The notes under the pieces were generated by a model. The model ran no database searches. It was given only the letters and a program-made list of their open reading frames with translations, and was not told the DNA's origin. Made by a program: the position numbers and the translations under genes. From Sthenelais limicola (lineage: Eukaryota; Annelida; Polychaeta; Phyllodocida; Sigalionidae), in NCBI GenBank assembly GCA_942159475.1, contig OW804096.1, positions 39,121,744 through 39,185,743 on the forward strand: a stretch of 64,000 nt of DNA, given 5' to 3'. Below, in pieces: positions 51,406-61,776 of this stretch; the first letter of the stretch is position 1; each line of letters starts with the position of its first letter.

Positions 51406-51640
51406 GGGTCAGATATTCAGAAAATGAACAATTCGTTTGCACCAATCCTCTCAAATAACTCCAATTTAAGACAAAATGGAGCTTCAAAATGCAGTTTAAC
51501 ATAACAGAACTGATATTTTAAATCAATGCGGTCCCAAATATACTCAGATATACCCGGTATTATTCATTTCTTAGCCGAATTAAGCTGAATTTCCTAAATG
51601 TGTAGAGCTGCCAATTGTACATTTTTGGAAAATCTGACCC
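51406..51640 (+). mobile_element. RepA copy
   Basis: GGGTCAGATATTCAGAAAAT, CTCAAATAACTCCAATTTAA, TTGTACATTTTTGGAAAATC then TGACCC. Confidence 0.84.
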
Positions 51641-51947
51641 ATAAACTAAAATTGATCTGATCAACAGTTACAATCTGGATCTAGTTGACTTTTTCATATG
51701 CCTATCTAGCCAGTGTTATCCATATATTTTCGATTTCCAAAAGGATTCCAAAAGTTTAAGAAGATGATAGAGAATGAGACTGAAAAAAGTTAAATTTTTA
51801 GCCCGGGAAGAACAGGTCAAAATCATTTAATATACCTTGGTGACTTTTTGGATGGGTCTGGAATGAAACTACCACTAAGTAGACAATTTCATTTTTTACG
51901 GAAATTAGCTGAGAATGCAGCTTTTAAAAGCTGTCATACACCATTTG
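51641..51947. other. No gene seen
   Basis: No repeat match or frame of note. Confidence 0.3.
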
Positions 51948-52128
51948 GGATGTGTTACAGGAAAATTAGTCACAACTCGCAAAAAAAGGATATTTTTCAG
52001 ATGTCATTCCTCAAGAATTCTTGCTCGCGGAATATGTTTCCTTTTCTTTATAATTGTTCAGCCTAAATTAGCAGTATTTACTCAATGTGTAGAGCTGCTG
52101 ATTGTGCATTTTCTGAAGATTTGACCCA
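51948..52128. mobile_element. RepD left end joined to a RepA right end
   Basis: 51948-52055 is a minus RepD start (GGATGTGTTACAGGAAAATT then AGTCACAACTCGCAAAA). 52060-52128 is a RepA right portion (CCTAAATTAGCAGTATTTAC, TGCATTTTCTGAAGATTTGA then CCC). The two truncated elements are fused, pointing to a deletion between a RepD and a RepA. Confidence 0.6.
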
Positions 52129-52556
52129 TATGGGAGTGACTGCAGCTTTAACGCCCATCTGTGATGTCAGTCCATGCTTTGGCTGAAGGATGGGGTGCGT
52201 TTGAATAGTGAGATGAGATCTGACGGCAAACATCATAAAACACCAGACAACTCAATGAAGCTGGAGTAAAAATGGGGTTTAGATTGAATACCCGAACACA
52301 TCCTAATCTAAGCCCTCATCTCTCCCCGTGCATCTTCATGTTATTGGGTGAAGGGAGGTGGGAAGGGGAGGGGGTGCATTTGGCTGCAATAGGAGAGGAG
52401 CCATACCTAAATTCTCGTCGTTGAAATACATGAATGCATAATAAAATGATAACAGTATAAGTCATTAAGAAAATAATACATAAAATGTAGCATTGGTCAG
52501 ACCAGAAAAAAAGCAAATTATTAAATGAGAGAATATGGTTATTGGGCGCGTTTTAA
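52129..52556. other. No gene seen
   Basis: No repeat match. A 66-codon minus frame has no domain. Confidence 0.3.
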
Positions 52557-52927
52557 TAGAGGATTTGCATGTCTAGTAGCGCATGTCTACTGCAGTGCAT
52601 GCTGGGAGGATTCAGTTTAAATCTGACATAGAAATATTTGGCAACATTTTTATGGAAAATTGCAAGAGTGTTTTCACCAATATCAGAGCTTGTATAAATG
52701 AGCTACGTATACATGAGCTATGGAAACCAAATGCATGATGGGAAAGATGAGAACTTGTGTGTTATGGACACATGTATGATACATGTATATAGATATTGAC
52801 ATTAGAGCATTGATGAATAGTCCAAGTTGAACATGGCATGTAGGTTTACATAGATTTTAGACTGTACCATAAGTCCCATAATTCCATGCGAATCAAGATT
52901 CAAAATTGCGTCTATGCAAATCCCCTA
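52557..52927 (-). mobile_element. RepB copy, minus orientation
   Basis: TAGAGGATTTGCATGTC, GCGCATGTCTACTGCAGTGC, AACCAAATGCATGATGGGAA, CCATGCGAATCAAGATTCAA, TATGCAAATCCCCTA. Confidence 0.8.
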
Positions 52928-53460
52928 TTATTTTTATGTTATAAGCAGGCATTAAGATATATACCCCACCCAAATTTAACTCTTTTTTTTTTCTTTTTTT
53001 TAAAAAAGCGATTAGTTTGGATTCAATTCCCCTATTGCGAAACGGTCAGAAATCAAATGCACCACCACACTCGCTAACTCTCCCATTTTTGCCTTATGTC
53101 ACTGTCTAGCGTTGCAACTCTTATCATCCAGCAGTTTTTTCCCTTTTCTGAATGATTTTACGACATCCTAATCTGGCCTGTTTGCATAAGGAAATAGCTT
53201 CCCGCCAGAATAAAGGGACATTATCACACTCTGCATTACAATGCCAGCCTCCTCGCTGAAGTGAACACTGTGTGTTTTTTGTACATCGCTTCAATCCAAT
53301 CATTTAGTATGTAGATTCAGTTCAACACGAGTTCAACACAAGTAAGATAGCTCCCAAGAAGAGGCAACGGAGTGTAGGTTGTTTTAGAAAGGAAGGGTGC
53401 TCTGGTGTTTTGTAGGTGAAATGGAATGATATCCAGTGTAATATTTGAGGACTGAGATAG
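52928..53460. other. No gene seen
   Basis: Poly-T at 52982-53003. CCCCTATTGCGAAACGG is not a RepB end. Otherwise unrecognised. Confidence 0.3.
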
Positions 53461-53496
53461 TTGGTGTGGGTGTGGGTGTGGGTGGGGGGGGGGACC
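53461..53496 (+). repeat. G-rich (GGTGTG)n/G9 tract
   Basis: GGTGTGGGTGTGGGTGTGGG then TGGGGGGGGGGA: several G3 runs that could form a G-quadruplex. Confidence 0.75.
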
Positions 53497-53672
53497 ATCC
53501 TTTTGATATAATACTTATACCCCCTTCTCAAATAGTAGCAAAAGATCTCTAATCTATATGGTGCCACAGAGAGAATGCTCCTACCCCACCGCACCACCGA
53601 ATAAATACCATATCCATGAACTTTAAATTTAAAAGAACATACTGATCCCAACAACTCTTAAATAGTCTGTGG

Positions 53673-53851
53673 GGTGAGATCCTCAGAAAATATGCAATTG
53701 GCAGATCTAAATATTCAGTAAATTCTGCTAAATTAACTGAAAAATGATAAATGATAAACAACCAGGTATATCTGAGTATATTTGATATAACCTTGATTCA
53801 AACAATATGTTTGGAAAAAGCAAATTATACATTTTCTGTAGATTTTAACCT
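53673..53851 (-). mobile_element. RepA copy, minus orientation, internally deleted
   Basis: GTGAGATCCTCAGAAAATAT, TTCTGCTAAATTAACTGAAA, a doubled ATGATAAATGATAAA, then ACAATATGTTTGG jumps to AAAGCAAATTATACATTTTC. About 50 bp are lost. Confidence 0.7.
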
Positions 53852-54054
53852 GTAGTAGGAGCTTTAATCTTCCTGACCAATTTCCATAAACTATACTACA
53901 TCATTGCCTCGATCAATGATGTAACATTGCCATTGATAGGTGGATATGGCTTCACCTGCACTACTGCTTATAGAGTACCACCAGCTTTTTAGGTAGAGCA
54001 AAACAGACGATGAAAGATAGACCTAGCATCGTAATGTGTTCCTAAAGAGTATAT

Positions 54055-54289
54055 GGGTCAGATTTTCAGAAAATGTACAATTCAACATCGCTTTTCTTCT
54101 CTAATAATCCAAATTTCAGACGAAAATAAAGTTCAAAATATAGTTCAACCTAACCAAATCGATTGCTAGAATCAATACAATTTAAAATATACTCAAATTT
54201 ACCTAGTATTGACCAAATTGCAGCTTAATTTAGCAGAAACTACTCAACGTGTACAGCTCTCAATTGTACATTTTCTGAGAATTCGACCC
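54055..54289 (+). mobile_element. RepA copy with ATAT direct repeat
   Basis: GGGTCAGATTTTCAGAAAAT, TTCAACCTAACCAAATCGAT, TTTAGCAGAAACTACTCAAC, TACATTTTCTGAGAATTCGA then CCC. ATAT on both sides. A RepD copy begins 1-2 bases after it. Confidence 0.86.
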
Positions 54290-54290
54290 A

Positions 54291-54620
54291 TATGTGATGT
54301 ATTCCAGGATAATGAGCCACAAGTCGCAAACTTTTTATTATTCAAAGTGATTTATTTACATGATATCTTTGTGAGAATTTATTCATGTTTAGGCTGCTTT
54401 AAGTGCCTAGTCCGCTAAGCCGATTCTCATGCGATTCTCACAGAATTTAGTGCAAATAATCCTCTGCGGCGCAAAATCGAATGAGAATTGGCTGGGTGGA
54501 CTAGCCCCTTAACTCATGAATACATTTAAACAAAACCTTCTAAGCCAGGGTTCCTGTGAGTAACTTACTTTGGAAAATATCAGTTTTGCGACTTGAGACT
54601 TATTTCCCTGAAACACATCA
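54291..54620. mobile_element. RepD copy split by RepC; halves in opposite phase
   Basis: The left part reads minus (TATGTGATGTATTCCAGGAT then AATGAGCCACAAGTCGCAAA; TGATTTATTTACATGATATC). The right part reads plus (CTTTGGAAAATATCAGTTTT, GCGACTTGAGACTTATTTCC then CTGAAACACATCA). RepC at 54403-54508 lies between. RepD ends resemble each other enough that an internal inversion or recombination between two copies could produce this. Confidence 0.62.
54403..54508 (+). mobile_element. RepC copy inserted in RepD at TTAA
   Basis: TTAA at 54399-54402 and 54509-54512. GTGCCTAGTCCGCTAAGCCG, CTCTGCGGCGCAAAATCGAA, TGGGTGGACTAGCCCC. The RepD match breaks and resumes at this block. Confidence 0.78.
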
Positions 54621-54681
54621 CTTATTTATGGTAGAAATGTTTTCTATAGATGTTACACTGACAGTGACATACAACGGCCAT

Positions 54682-55033
54682 TAGAGGGGATTTGCTTGTG
54701 CCCCTGCGCCTGTCCGTTACAGTGCATCCTGGGATGTTATTTAGTTGAATTCTTACATACACATATTTGGGAACATTTTTATCGAAAAGTGCAAGAATGT
54801 TTTCACCAAAATCAAAGCTTGTATTCATGAATGAATTTTGAATCTCAATTGGATGATTCGAAAGATGAAAGCTTGTGTTTTGGAATCATGCATACCACAG
54901 GGATTTTTTACATTCAGTACCAATAAATATTTCATGCTGAACAAGTCATGCTTTCTCTAGACTTTACACTGTACCATTAGTTCATAATTCCATGTGAATC
55001 GAGATTCAAAATAGCGTCTATGCAAGTCCCCTA
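54682..55033 (-). mobile_element. RepB copy, minus orientation
   Basis: TAGAGGGGATTTGCTTGTGC, GTTACAGTGCATCCTGGGAT, CATGTGAATCGAGATTCAAA, TATGCAAGTCCCCTA. The octamer is mutated at both ends. Confidence 0.78.
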
Positions 55034-55066
55034 TTCAATGCCAATCACAATTTAAGATTGCAAACA

Positions 55067-55104
55067 TTCAAATCCCCTATTGTACATTTTCTGGCGACTT
55101 AACC
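55067..55104. mobile_element. RepB right end fused to RepA right end
   Basis: CAAATCCCCTA (RepB terminus) is followed directly by TTGTACATTTTCTGGCGACT then TAACCC (RepA terminus). This is the right junction of a RepB inserted in a RepA whose left part is gone. Confidence 0.55.
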
Positions 55105-55383
55105 CACATGATGAAAGGACCACCTCCATGGACCGGGACAGGCTTTCTGCCATGAGAAGATTCCAATATGAAGAGGTGTGGGGGCGGGTGTAATGATTTA
55201 TCCCGCCGCCACTAGAGGCGTATAAATCGCTCAAGATGAGAGTGGTTTTAGCTGTCCATCTAAGCTTGGGAAGCGGCTATGAATTATTGCTTGGTTCTCT
55301 GCAGGAATAATAATTCCTCAAGTGCTTCTTCCTGCGATGAAAAACGGTTGGAATCTAATCAAGCTCAACACTTCAAGATGGTA
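55105..55383. other. No gene seen
   Basis: No repeat match or frame of note. Confidence 0.3.
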
Positions 55384-55618
55384 AATCAGATTTTCAGAAA
55401 ATGTACAATTGGCAACTCTACATATTTACTAATTTCTGCTAAATTAGGCTGAGAAATGATGAATACCAGGTATATCTGAGTATATTTGGTATCACATTGA
55501 TTTAAAGTATCAATTCTGTTATGTTAAACTGCATTTTGAAGCTCACTTATGTCTTAAATGTAGGTTATTTGAGAGGATTGGCGAAGGCGAATTGTATATT
55601 TTCTAAGAAATCTGACCC
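55384..55618 (-). mobile_element. RepA copy, minus orientation
   Basis: AATCAGATTTTCAGAAAATG, TTTCTGCTAAATTAGGCTGA, CTGTTATGTTAAACTGCATT, TATATTTTCTAAGAAATCTG then ACCC. Confidence 0.84.
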
Positions 55619-55746
55619 ATATATAGGACTTATCAATAGTCTGCTGCTGTTATCTGTATATACAACTATTTGAAATCAAATCTACAAAAAGAAAACCAGT
55701 TCCGTAGAGCCATAATAAGTAAACTCACTGCAGTACCGAACTATAT

Positions 55747-55889
55747 ATGTGATGTCACAGGAAAATAAGTCATAAGTTGCCAAAATATGGATTTTGAGAT
55801 CATAATTGAAAAGATGCGATCAAGCAGATTCCAATTATGGTAAACTTTAGGATATCCATAAACTAGGATAACTTCAGACCTTCATAGAT
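55747..55889 (+). mobile_element. RepD copy, left part, split by the GATATC element
   Basis: ATGTGATGTCACAGGAAAAT then AAGTCATAAGTTGCC; GATCAAGCAGATTCCAATTA; TGGTAAACTTTAGGATATCC. It breaks at CATAGATAT and resumes at 56470. Confidence 0.7.
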
Positions 55890-56469
55890 ATATGGAACGC
55901 CATTGGGTTATTTATTCACTATTTATTGATATCAGGAAATGATTTTTTGATATCGGAAAATAAATCAACTGATTTATTGATATCAAATATGCATTTATCG
56001 ATATCAATAAATGAATTGTTGATATCGGAAAATGCTTTTCTTGATATCGGAAAATGAATTCTTGATATCAAAAAATGCATTTTTGATATCAAGAAATGCC
56101 TGCCATTCTTGATATCGAAGATTAATGGATATATAAGATTAATGGATATTGAGAAATAAATTGTTGTTATCAAAAAGGCATTTTTCGATATCAAGAATCA
56201 ATTCTTGATATCAAGAAAATTGGTTTCTTTTCATCTTTTTTTCAAAGGGGTTTTTTGATATTAGAAAATGATTTTCCGATATAAATGAATTTGTGATATC
56301 GAACAATGAATTCTTGATATCGGAAAATCACTCATCGAATTGATATCGATAAATATTTTCTGATATCAAAAAATCATTTTCTGATACAAAGGAATCATTT
56401 TCCGATATCAAGAAATCATTTTCCGATATCAAGAAATACTGAATAAATGACCCAAATGGCGTTCCATAT
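55890..56469. mobile_element. 580 bp element with inverted ends and a GATATC array
   Basis: Inverted ends of ~45 bp: the left starts ATATGGAACGCCATTGGGTT, and the right, read inverted, starts ATATGGAACGCCATTTGGGT. They differ by one indel and about three substitutions. Between them are 17 exact GATATC hexamers from 55928 to 56425. Most neighbours are 20-22 bp apart, and one gap is 42. Units read like TTGATATCRRAAAATGAATT in both strand senses. No frame encodes a recognisable protein (the 91-codon frame is built of the repeat: Ile-Ser, Asp-Ile). It interrupts RepD, and GATAT lies beside both ends. I know no family of this form. Confidence 0.8.
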
Positions 56470-56560
56470 TGATATATTCAATACCGTCTCATGATTTATT
56501 CATGCTACTAACAGTGCAAAACATTCCAAAAATGAAAACATCCTGAGCAAGAAAACGTGT
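56470..56560 (+). mobile_element. RepD copy, continuation after the GATATC element
   Basis: GATATATTCAATACCGTCTC, TTTATTCATGCTACTAACAG and AAAAATGAAAACATCC match the RepD right-centre. The right terminus is not reached. Confidence 0.65.
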
Positions 56561-56931
56561 CAATATAAAACAAGAGTTGGTTTGAACCCTATTCCTATGC
56601 CAAAATGCTGATCCCTCCGAGAAACAAGACCCTAGAAGACATACAACCTAATATTCTCCCCCATGTCATGTTAACCCTAAATATTTCTCTTCCTGCGACT
56701 TTTAGGGTTTGGGTCATCGATTATCTTGCGGTTTATCCCTGGGGTAAGGTAGGATTTATATGATTAGGATCTCTCCTTGCTAGCTCCAGGGTCTTGGCAC
56801 GAGGAATGGTCATGTGGATCGTTATTTTGTGTTTTGGGGTCACATTATACTGGTTCAGGTCTATCCACTGGGGCCCTCCACTCTGGCTAGAGAGTTCAGG
56901 TTCTCACAACAATAAATCTAATAAAGTTTAT
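56561..56931. other. No gene seen
   Basis: Moderate GC. A 68-codon plus frame at 56794-57000 runs into RepA and is not credible. Confidence 0.35.
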
Positions 56932-57169
56932 GGGTTAGGACGTCAGAAAGTGTACAATTTCACCATTCACCATGTACATTCACCAACCCTTTCAAATTAA
57001 CCAAATTTGAGACAATACTGTGTTGGAATATAATTTAGATAAACACCTCCACGTAAAACCAAACATGTATACTGAGATATACCTAGCATTCGTATTTGTT
57101 CAGCCTAATATAGTAGAATGTACTAAATGTGTAGAGCTGCCGATTGTATATTTTCTGACGACCTGACCC
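56932..57169 (+). mobile_element. RepA copy
   Basis: GGGTTAGGACGTCAGAAAGT with a small doubling CACCATTCACCATGTACATT near the left, CAGCCTAATATAGTAGAATG, TATTTTCTGACGACCTGACC then C. Confidence 0.8.
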
Positions 57170-57257
57170 TTCCATAATTGTACAATAAACATAAGCTGGG
57201 CAGCTAGTACATCAATCAGTAATGCCATATGTGTCAAGGTTCCAATAACCTAATCAA

Positions 57258-57371
57258 TTGTGATGTGTTTCGGGAAAATGAGTCGCAAGTCGCAAGAAGG
57301 ATATTTTCCAAAGTGATTTATTTATAGAATATCTGTGTTGGAATGTTCTGATCTTGGAAGGGTTTAGGGTT
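57258..57371 (-). mobile_element. RepD left fragment, minus orientation
   Basis: TTGTGATGTGTTTCGGGAAA then ATGAGTCGCAAGTCGCAAG; AAAGTGATTTATTTATAGAA. It is cut where the next RepD begins. Confidence 0.68.
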
Positions 57372-57373
57372 TG

Positions 57374-57777
57374 ATGTGTTACAGGAAAATGAGTCACAAG
57401 TAACAAAAAATGAGTTTTGATATCATCATAATTTTGAAAAAATGAGATCAAGCCGATTCAAATGACAGTGAACAGTGCAACATCAAATAAGTATTTTTAT
57501 ATTTTATGTTTGATATTTATATTTTTGAAAACAGGTTTTCAATATTTCTGAGTGTTTGAGAACAGCAATTACAGTATTGTTGGTTGGGTTCTCTTAAAGA
57601 AGCTACTCTCTGTAGAACGATCTTATAAATGCATAGACATATCTATTACACTGTCTTGAAATGTTGTACATGTATTCATGCTACTAGCAGTGCTAAGCAT
57701 CTCAAAGATGAGAACATTCCAACAAAGATATCCTACAAACAATCACTTTGTCTCCTTTTCCTGAAATATATCACATT
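57374..57777 (+). mobile_element. RepD copy, plus orientation
   Basis: TTGATGTGTTACAGGAAAAT then GAGTCACAAGTAACAAAA; GAGATCAAGCCGATTCAAAT; CTACTAGCAGTGCTAAGCAT; right terminus shortened, TCCTTTTCCTGAAATATATC. Confidence 0.78.
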
Positions 57778-57780
57778 TCA

Positions 57781-58145
57781 ATTCAACCTTACTTAAGACA
57801 GTTCAGTCAACAGTTTGAATATCATATTGAAAACGATACAGCAGATACCAAACAGGCTTCAAGGCACCTCCCCCCACGGCAGCCCCCCTTCTTACCCAGC
57901 ACGACATGCCAGCCCTATCCTACAGAATGTTATTCTAACCCACGTTGATTGTTGTAAACAGCTCCCTTGTCGTCTCGCGTACTTAACATTTACCACTGCC
58001 ACTTTTTGAAATCACCATGGGTCCTTTGTTCCTAAGCTCAGACGAGCCTTTTTCAAAGCTCTGAAGGTGTTTTTAGTGTTCCCTTGAGCCTATTTTTTCA
58101 GGCTGGTATTGTCTCTTGTGGACTGTTTATAATCTAATACCAGTT
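57781..58145. other. No gene seen
   Basis: Two overlapping frames (66 and 64 codons) without a domain. No repeat match. Confidence 0.3.
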
Positions 58146-58307
58146 GGGTGAATTCGCCTAAAAATGTACATTCTGCCTTCACCAATATTTTTAAATATTT
58201 CAAATTTAATACAGAAATGAGGTTTAAAATGCAATTAAATATAAGTCTTGAATCAAAGTAATGCAAAAAATACTCAGATGGACGTAGAATCTCCGGCTTT
58301 AGCCCAA
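58146..58307 (+). mobile_element. RepA copy, left part, interrupted by RepB
   Basis: CGCCTAAAAATGTACATTCT, GCCTTCACCAATATTTTTAA and ATACTCAGATGGACGTAGAA, then CTTTAGCCCAA and the RepB start. Confidence 0.72.
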
Positions 58308-58552
58308 TACAGGGTTTGCATAGCCGTCATTTTGAATCTTGATGTGCATGGAATTATGGGACTAGTGGTACTGTATCCAATCTATATATTTATAACATCC
58401 CATGCTCAGCATGCAAAATTTCCATGTCAATATCCATGTGTTACACATGTTTCCATAACACATGTCCCCATCGTCCCATCATACATTTGGTTTTCATAGA
58501 TCATTCATAAAAGCTGTGATATTATTTATTGGTGGCACATACAACTCCCCTA
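58308..58552 (+). mobile_element. RepB copy inserted in RepA at TA
   Basis: TACAGGGTTTGCATAGCCGT, GATGTGCATGGAATTATGGG, CCCATCATACATTTGGTTTT, then a jump to GTGGCACATACAACTCCCCTA. It is short (245 bp) because ~80 bp before the right end are missing. The host RepA resumes TTGAGCAGGATTTAC, consistent with a duplicated TA. Confidence 0.78.
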
Positions 58553-58612
58553 TTGAGCAGGATTTACAAAATTTGCAGTGCTGCCAATTGTACATTTTCT
58601 GTCGACCTGAGA
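58553..58612 (+). mobile_element. RepA copy, right part
   Basis: GAGCAGGATTTACAAAATTT, GTGCTGCCAATTGTACATTT, TCTGTCGACCTGA. Confidence 0.72.
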
Positions 58613-58887
58613 GTTTCATTAGTCTGTTGAAGGCCACCAGTTCCCTTTGGACTGGATATAGCATGGACATGTGTAGTGTCTATTCCCTTTGTAGACTGCC
58701 CTAACCCGGGCCCAAAATAGTATTAATAGTGAACAGTAGATAAATCTACTTATTACAGCAAAAGAGAAGTTGGAATATACAGCAACCAGTAAACAGTAAC
58801 CCTAGCATTAGTTGGATTTAGAATGCCTGAGATTATAGATCTAGCTTGTTGAATAAAAATTATTTATACCACAGTTTGCAACCTATC
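58613..58887. other. No gene seen
   Basis: No repeat match or frame of note. Confidence 0.3.
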
Positions 58888-59070
58888 TGTGATCTGTTTT
58901 AGGAAAATGAATCACAAGTCGTAAAATTAGTTTTTTTTCACCGTGATTTATTCGCAAGATGTCTTTGTGAGAATATTCTAATTTTCTACACATGTACCAA
59001 ATTTCCAGACAGTGTATTGAAGATATCTCTGCGTTTAGAATGTCGGTCATCCTATGGAGTATTTTAAAAG
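58888..59070 (-). mobile_element. RepD left half, minus orientation
   Basis: TGTGATCTGTTTTAGGAAAA then TGAATCACAAGTCGTAAAA; GATTTATTCGCAAGATGTCT; GTCGGTCATCCTATGGAGTA. Confidence 0.68.
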
Positions 59071-59363
59071 CATCTTCATCAATAATCTATATATTCTCCA
59101 AATAAATATAAGGCATAAGCAAATCACATAGATCTATAGGCAATAGTATCCAATCATTCTGTACTGTTGGCTATAGGCGGGGGAGGTCTATATAAGTTCT
59201 GGCTAATCTTCAAAGGGCCGTTGAGCTATAGGGTTGGGGTGTGGCAGCACAATGGAAGAGCCGACGGTACCACCCAGGATAAGTGAGGTTAATACCAGGG
59301 TGGTTCCATCCAAGGATAGCGGGGGTGGACTGTAGGTTGAGGCTAGCCACCTCATCTTGTCAT
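59071..59363. other. No gene seen
   Basis: No repeat match. Includes ATCCAAGGATAGCGGGGGTG without known meaning. Confidence 0.3.
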
Positions 59364-59604
59364 GGGTCAGATTTTGAGAAAATGAACAATTGGCAGATCA
59401 ACATATTTTGTAAATTCTGCTAAATGAGACTGAAAAATCATCAACACTAGGTATAATTATATATGATTGTATTTGGTATTGCCTGGATCAAAACAGTCTG
59501 TTTGGTTATGTTGAACAGTATTTTGAACCTGATTTTAGTCTTAAATTTGGGTTATTTGAGAGAATTGGCTAAGTTAAATTGTACGTTTTCTGAAAATCTG
59601 ACCC
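59364..59604 (-). mobile_element. RepA copy, minus orientation
   Basis: GGGTCAGATTTTGAGAAAAT, TTCTGCTAAATGAGACTGAA, GGTTATGTTGAACAGTATTT, GTACGTTTTCTGAAAATCTG then ACCC. A 117-codon frame starting inside it is an accident of the repeat. Confidence 0.85.
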
Positions 59605-59902
59605 ACTTATGGGTGAGGCCATCAGTTACTGTCTACTTTGTATTTATTTTATTTGAATTTTCATTCAAGAGCATTCAAGAGCATTTCCTCAGACAAGTGA
59701 CATCAAGCAATATTAACATAGACTATTGTAAACAAATGACATGTAATACAGTTGGGGCAATTGGTGTAACGGGAAATGGATTCACGGTATGTGAAACAGT
59801 TATGATCCAACCATAGTCTTCCACCTACTGCTTTGACTAAGTTGACTTACGTTTAACAAGGACCTGGAAGTGGGTAAAGCTAGTCTACAATTCTAATTGA
59901 CA
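59605..59902. other. No gene seen
   Basis: A tandem ATTCAAGAGC at 59663-59683; otherwise nothing. Confidence 0.3.
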
Positions 59903-60839
59903 ATACGATTTACAGGGTATAAGTGGTGTGGGTGTGGGGTCGTTTGGGTTCGCTCTGAGTAAACGTCTCTAATGACCCTAATTACAGGCAAAACTTAGGT
60001 TCAAAATATAGTTCAACTTAAGCGACGAGTTCATTTAATCAACGCAATACTAAATGTACTCTGGTATTTGATTTCGCCCCCAGTCCACTTCTCCATCAGT
60101 GTGGTGTTATTCACTAGAAACACACTATATAGTAAATCCCCAACACCCTGATATAATTAGCATTTATCGGTTTTAGTGTAATTCGGACTAATTAACAAAA
60201 TGTGTAGAGCTGCAGATTGTTCTGATTTTCTGACGACCTGACGTTCATACTTATTTTGTCTTAGATATTTTATTTCGTAGATATTTTACATTCTGTGATA
60301 CGTTTCAATCATATGAGCATAAATTTTAGAAACATACACAATATAATTATTATAAACATAATGTTGTTCAGTAAATTAAATTTCATTGGAATCTTAACGA
60401 TTTAACGATTCGTGGACAAACAACATAAAGACAAATGGCCTTCAGAAGCAAATGGCCGATTATTTTGCCAAATGAATGTAATTAATTGAATGTTGATAAA
60501 TGTCTGGAGTTATTAACTGAAGGTCAATGGGTTCCGCTCGTTATTATCAATTATAATTACTGAGCATCGCGGAATCAGTATTTTAATTAGCTACAAACTT
60601 CCTAAACGTGTACTGAAGTGTTATTAAACATTTAATCATAAGCTTCAAGCTTTACACTTTCCATCATAGACAATTACTTCTCCCCAAAGTCAGTTCTTAA
60701 CTTGTCTAAGAGAATAACCTCTTATAAAATACTTATAAACATTGTGACTCATTTTCCTGAAACACATCCCATATTCCAGATCCAGAAAAACAAATAAAAA
60801 AGTAGAATAAAACATAGAGAGCGGCTGATGTCACAGACG
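59903..60839 (+). repeat. 937-bp tandem duplication, unit 1
   Basis: Starts ATACGATTTACAGGGTATAA and is followed at once by unit 2. It holds a RepA remnant (TTCAAAATATAGTTCAACTT to GTGTAGAGCTGCAGATTG, with ~90 bp of foreign sequence near 60070-60160), AT-rich unrecognised sequence, and a RepD right terminus at 60715-60775 (CATTGTGACTCATTTTCCTG, AAACACATCCCATA). Confidence 0.92.
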
Positions 60840-61776
60840 ATACGATTTACAGGGTATAAGTGGTGTGGGTGTGGGGTCGTTTGGGTTCGCTCTGAGTAAA
60901 CGTCTCTAATGACCCTAATTACAGGCAAAACTTAGGTTCAAAATATAGTTCAACTTAAGCGACGAGTTCATTTAATCAACGCAATACTAAATGTACTCTG
61001 GTATTTGATTTCGCCCCCAGTCCACTTCTCCATCAGTGTGGTGTTATTCACTAGAAACACACTATATAGTAAATCCCCAACACCCTGATATAATTAGCAT
61101 TTATCGGTTTTAGTGTAATTCGGACTAATTAACAAAATGTGTAGAGCTGCAGATTGTTCTGATTTTCTGACGACCTGACGTTCATACTTATTTTGTCTTA
61201 GATATTTTATTGCGTAGATATTTTACATTCTGTGATACGTTTCAATCATATGAGCATAAATTTTAGAAACATACACAATATAATTATTATAAACATAATG
61301 TTGTTCAGTAAATTAAATTTCATTGGAATCTTAACGATTTAACGATTCGTGGACAAACAACATAAAGACAAATGGCCTTCAGAAGCAAATGGCCGATTAT
61401 TTTGCCAAATGAATGTAATTAATTGAATGTTGATAAATGTCTGGAGTTCTTAACTGAAGGTCAATGGGTTCCGCTCGTTATTATCAATTATAATTACTGA
61501 GCATCGCGGAATTCAGTATTTTAACTAGCTACAAACTTCCTAAACGTGTACTGAAGTGTTATTGAACATTTAATCATAAGCTTCAAGCTTTACACTTTCC
61601 ATCATAGACAATTACTTCTCCCCAAAGTCAGTTCTTAACTTGTCTAAGAGAATAACCTCTTATAAAATACTTATAAACATTGTGACTCATTTTCCTGAAA
61701 CACATCCCATATTCCAGATCCAGAAAAACAAATAAAAAAGTAGAATAAAACATAGAGAGCGGCTGATGCCACAGAC
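60840..61776 (+). repeat. 937-bp tandem duplication, unit 2
   Basis: Matches unit 1 at a constant offset of 937 bp, with about six differences that I could find. Examples: TATTTCGTAG versus TATTGCGTAG, GAGTTATTAA versus GAGTTCTTAA, GCGGAATCAG versus GCGGAATTCAG. No gene is inside. Confidence 0.92.

Noticed and set aside
53021..53045. RepB terminus at CCCCTATTGCG
   Set aside because: Only CCCCTATT matches; the octamer and the rest of the end are absent.
55919..56194. 91-codon frame rich in Ile, Ser and Asp
   Set aside because: A translation of the GATATC repeat units; the repeat, not a protein, is the conserved feature.
59463..59816. 117-codon frame
   Set aside because: Its first half is RepA sequence; similar partial frames occur in other RepA copies without being conserved.
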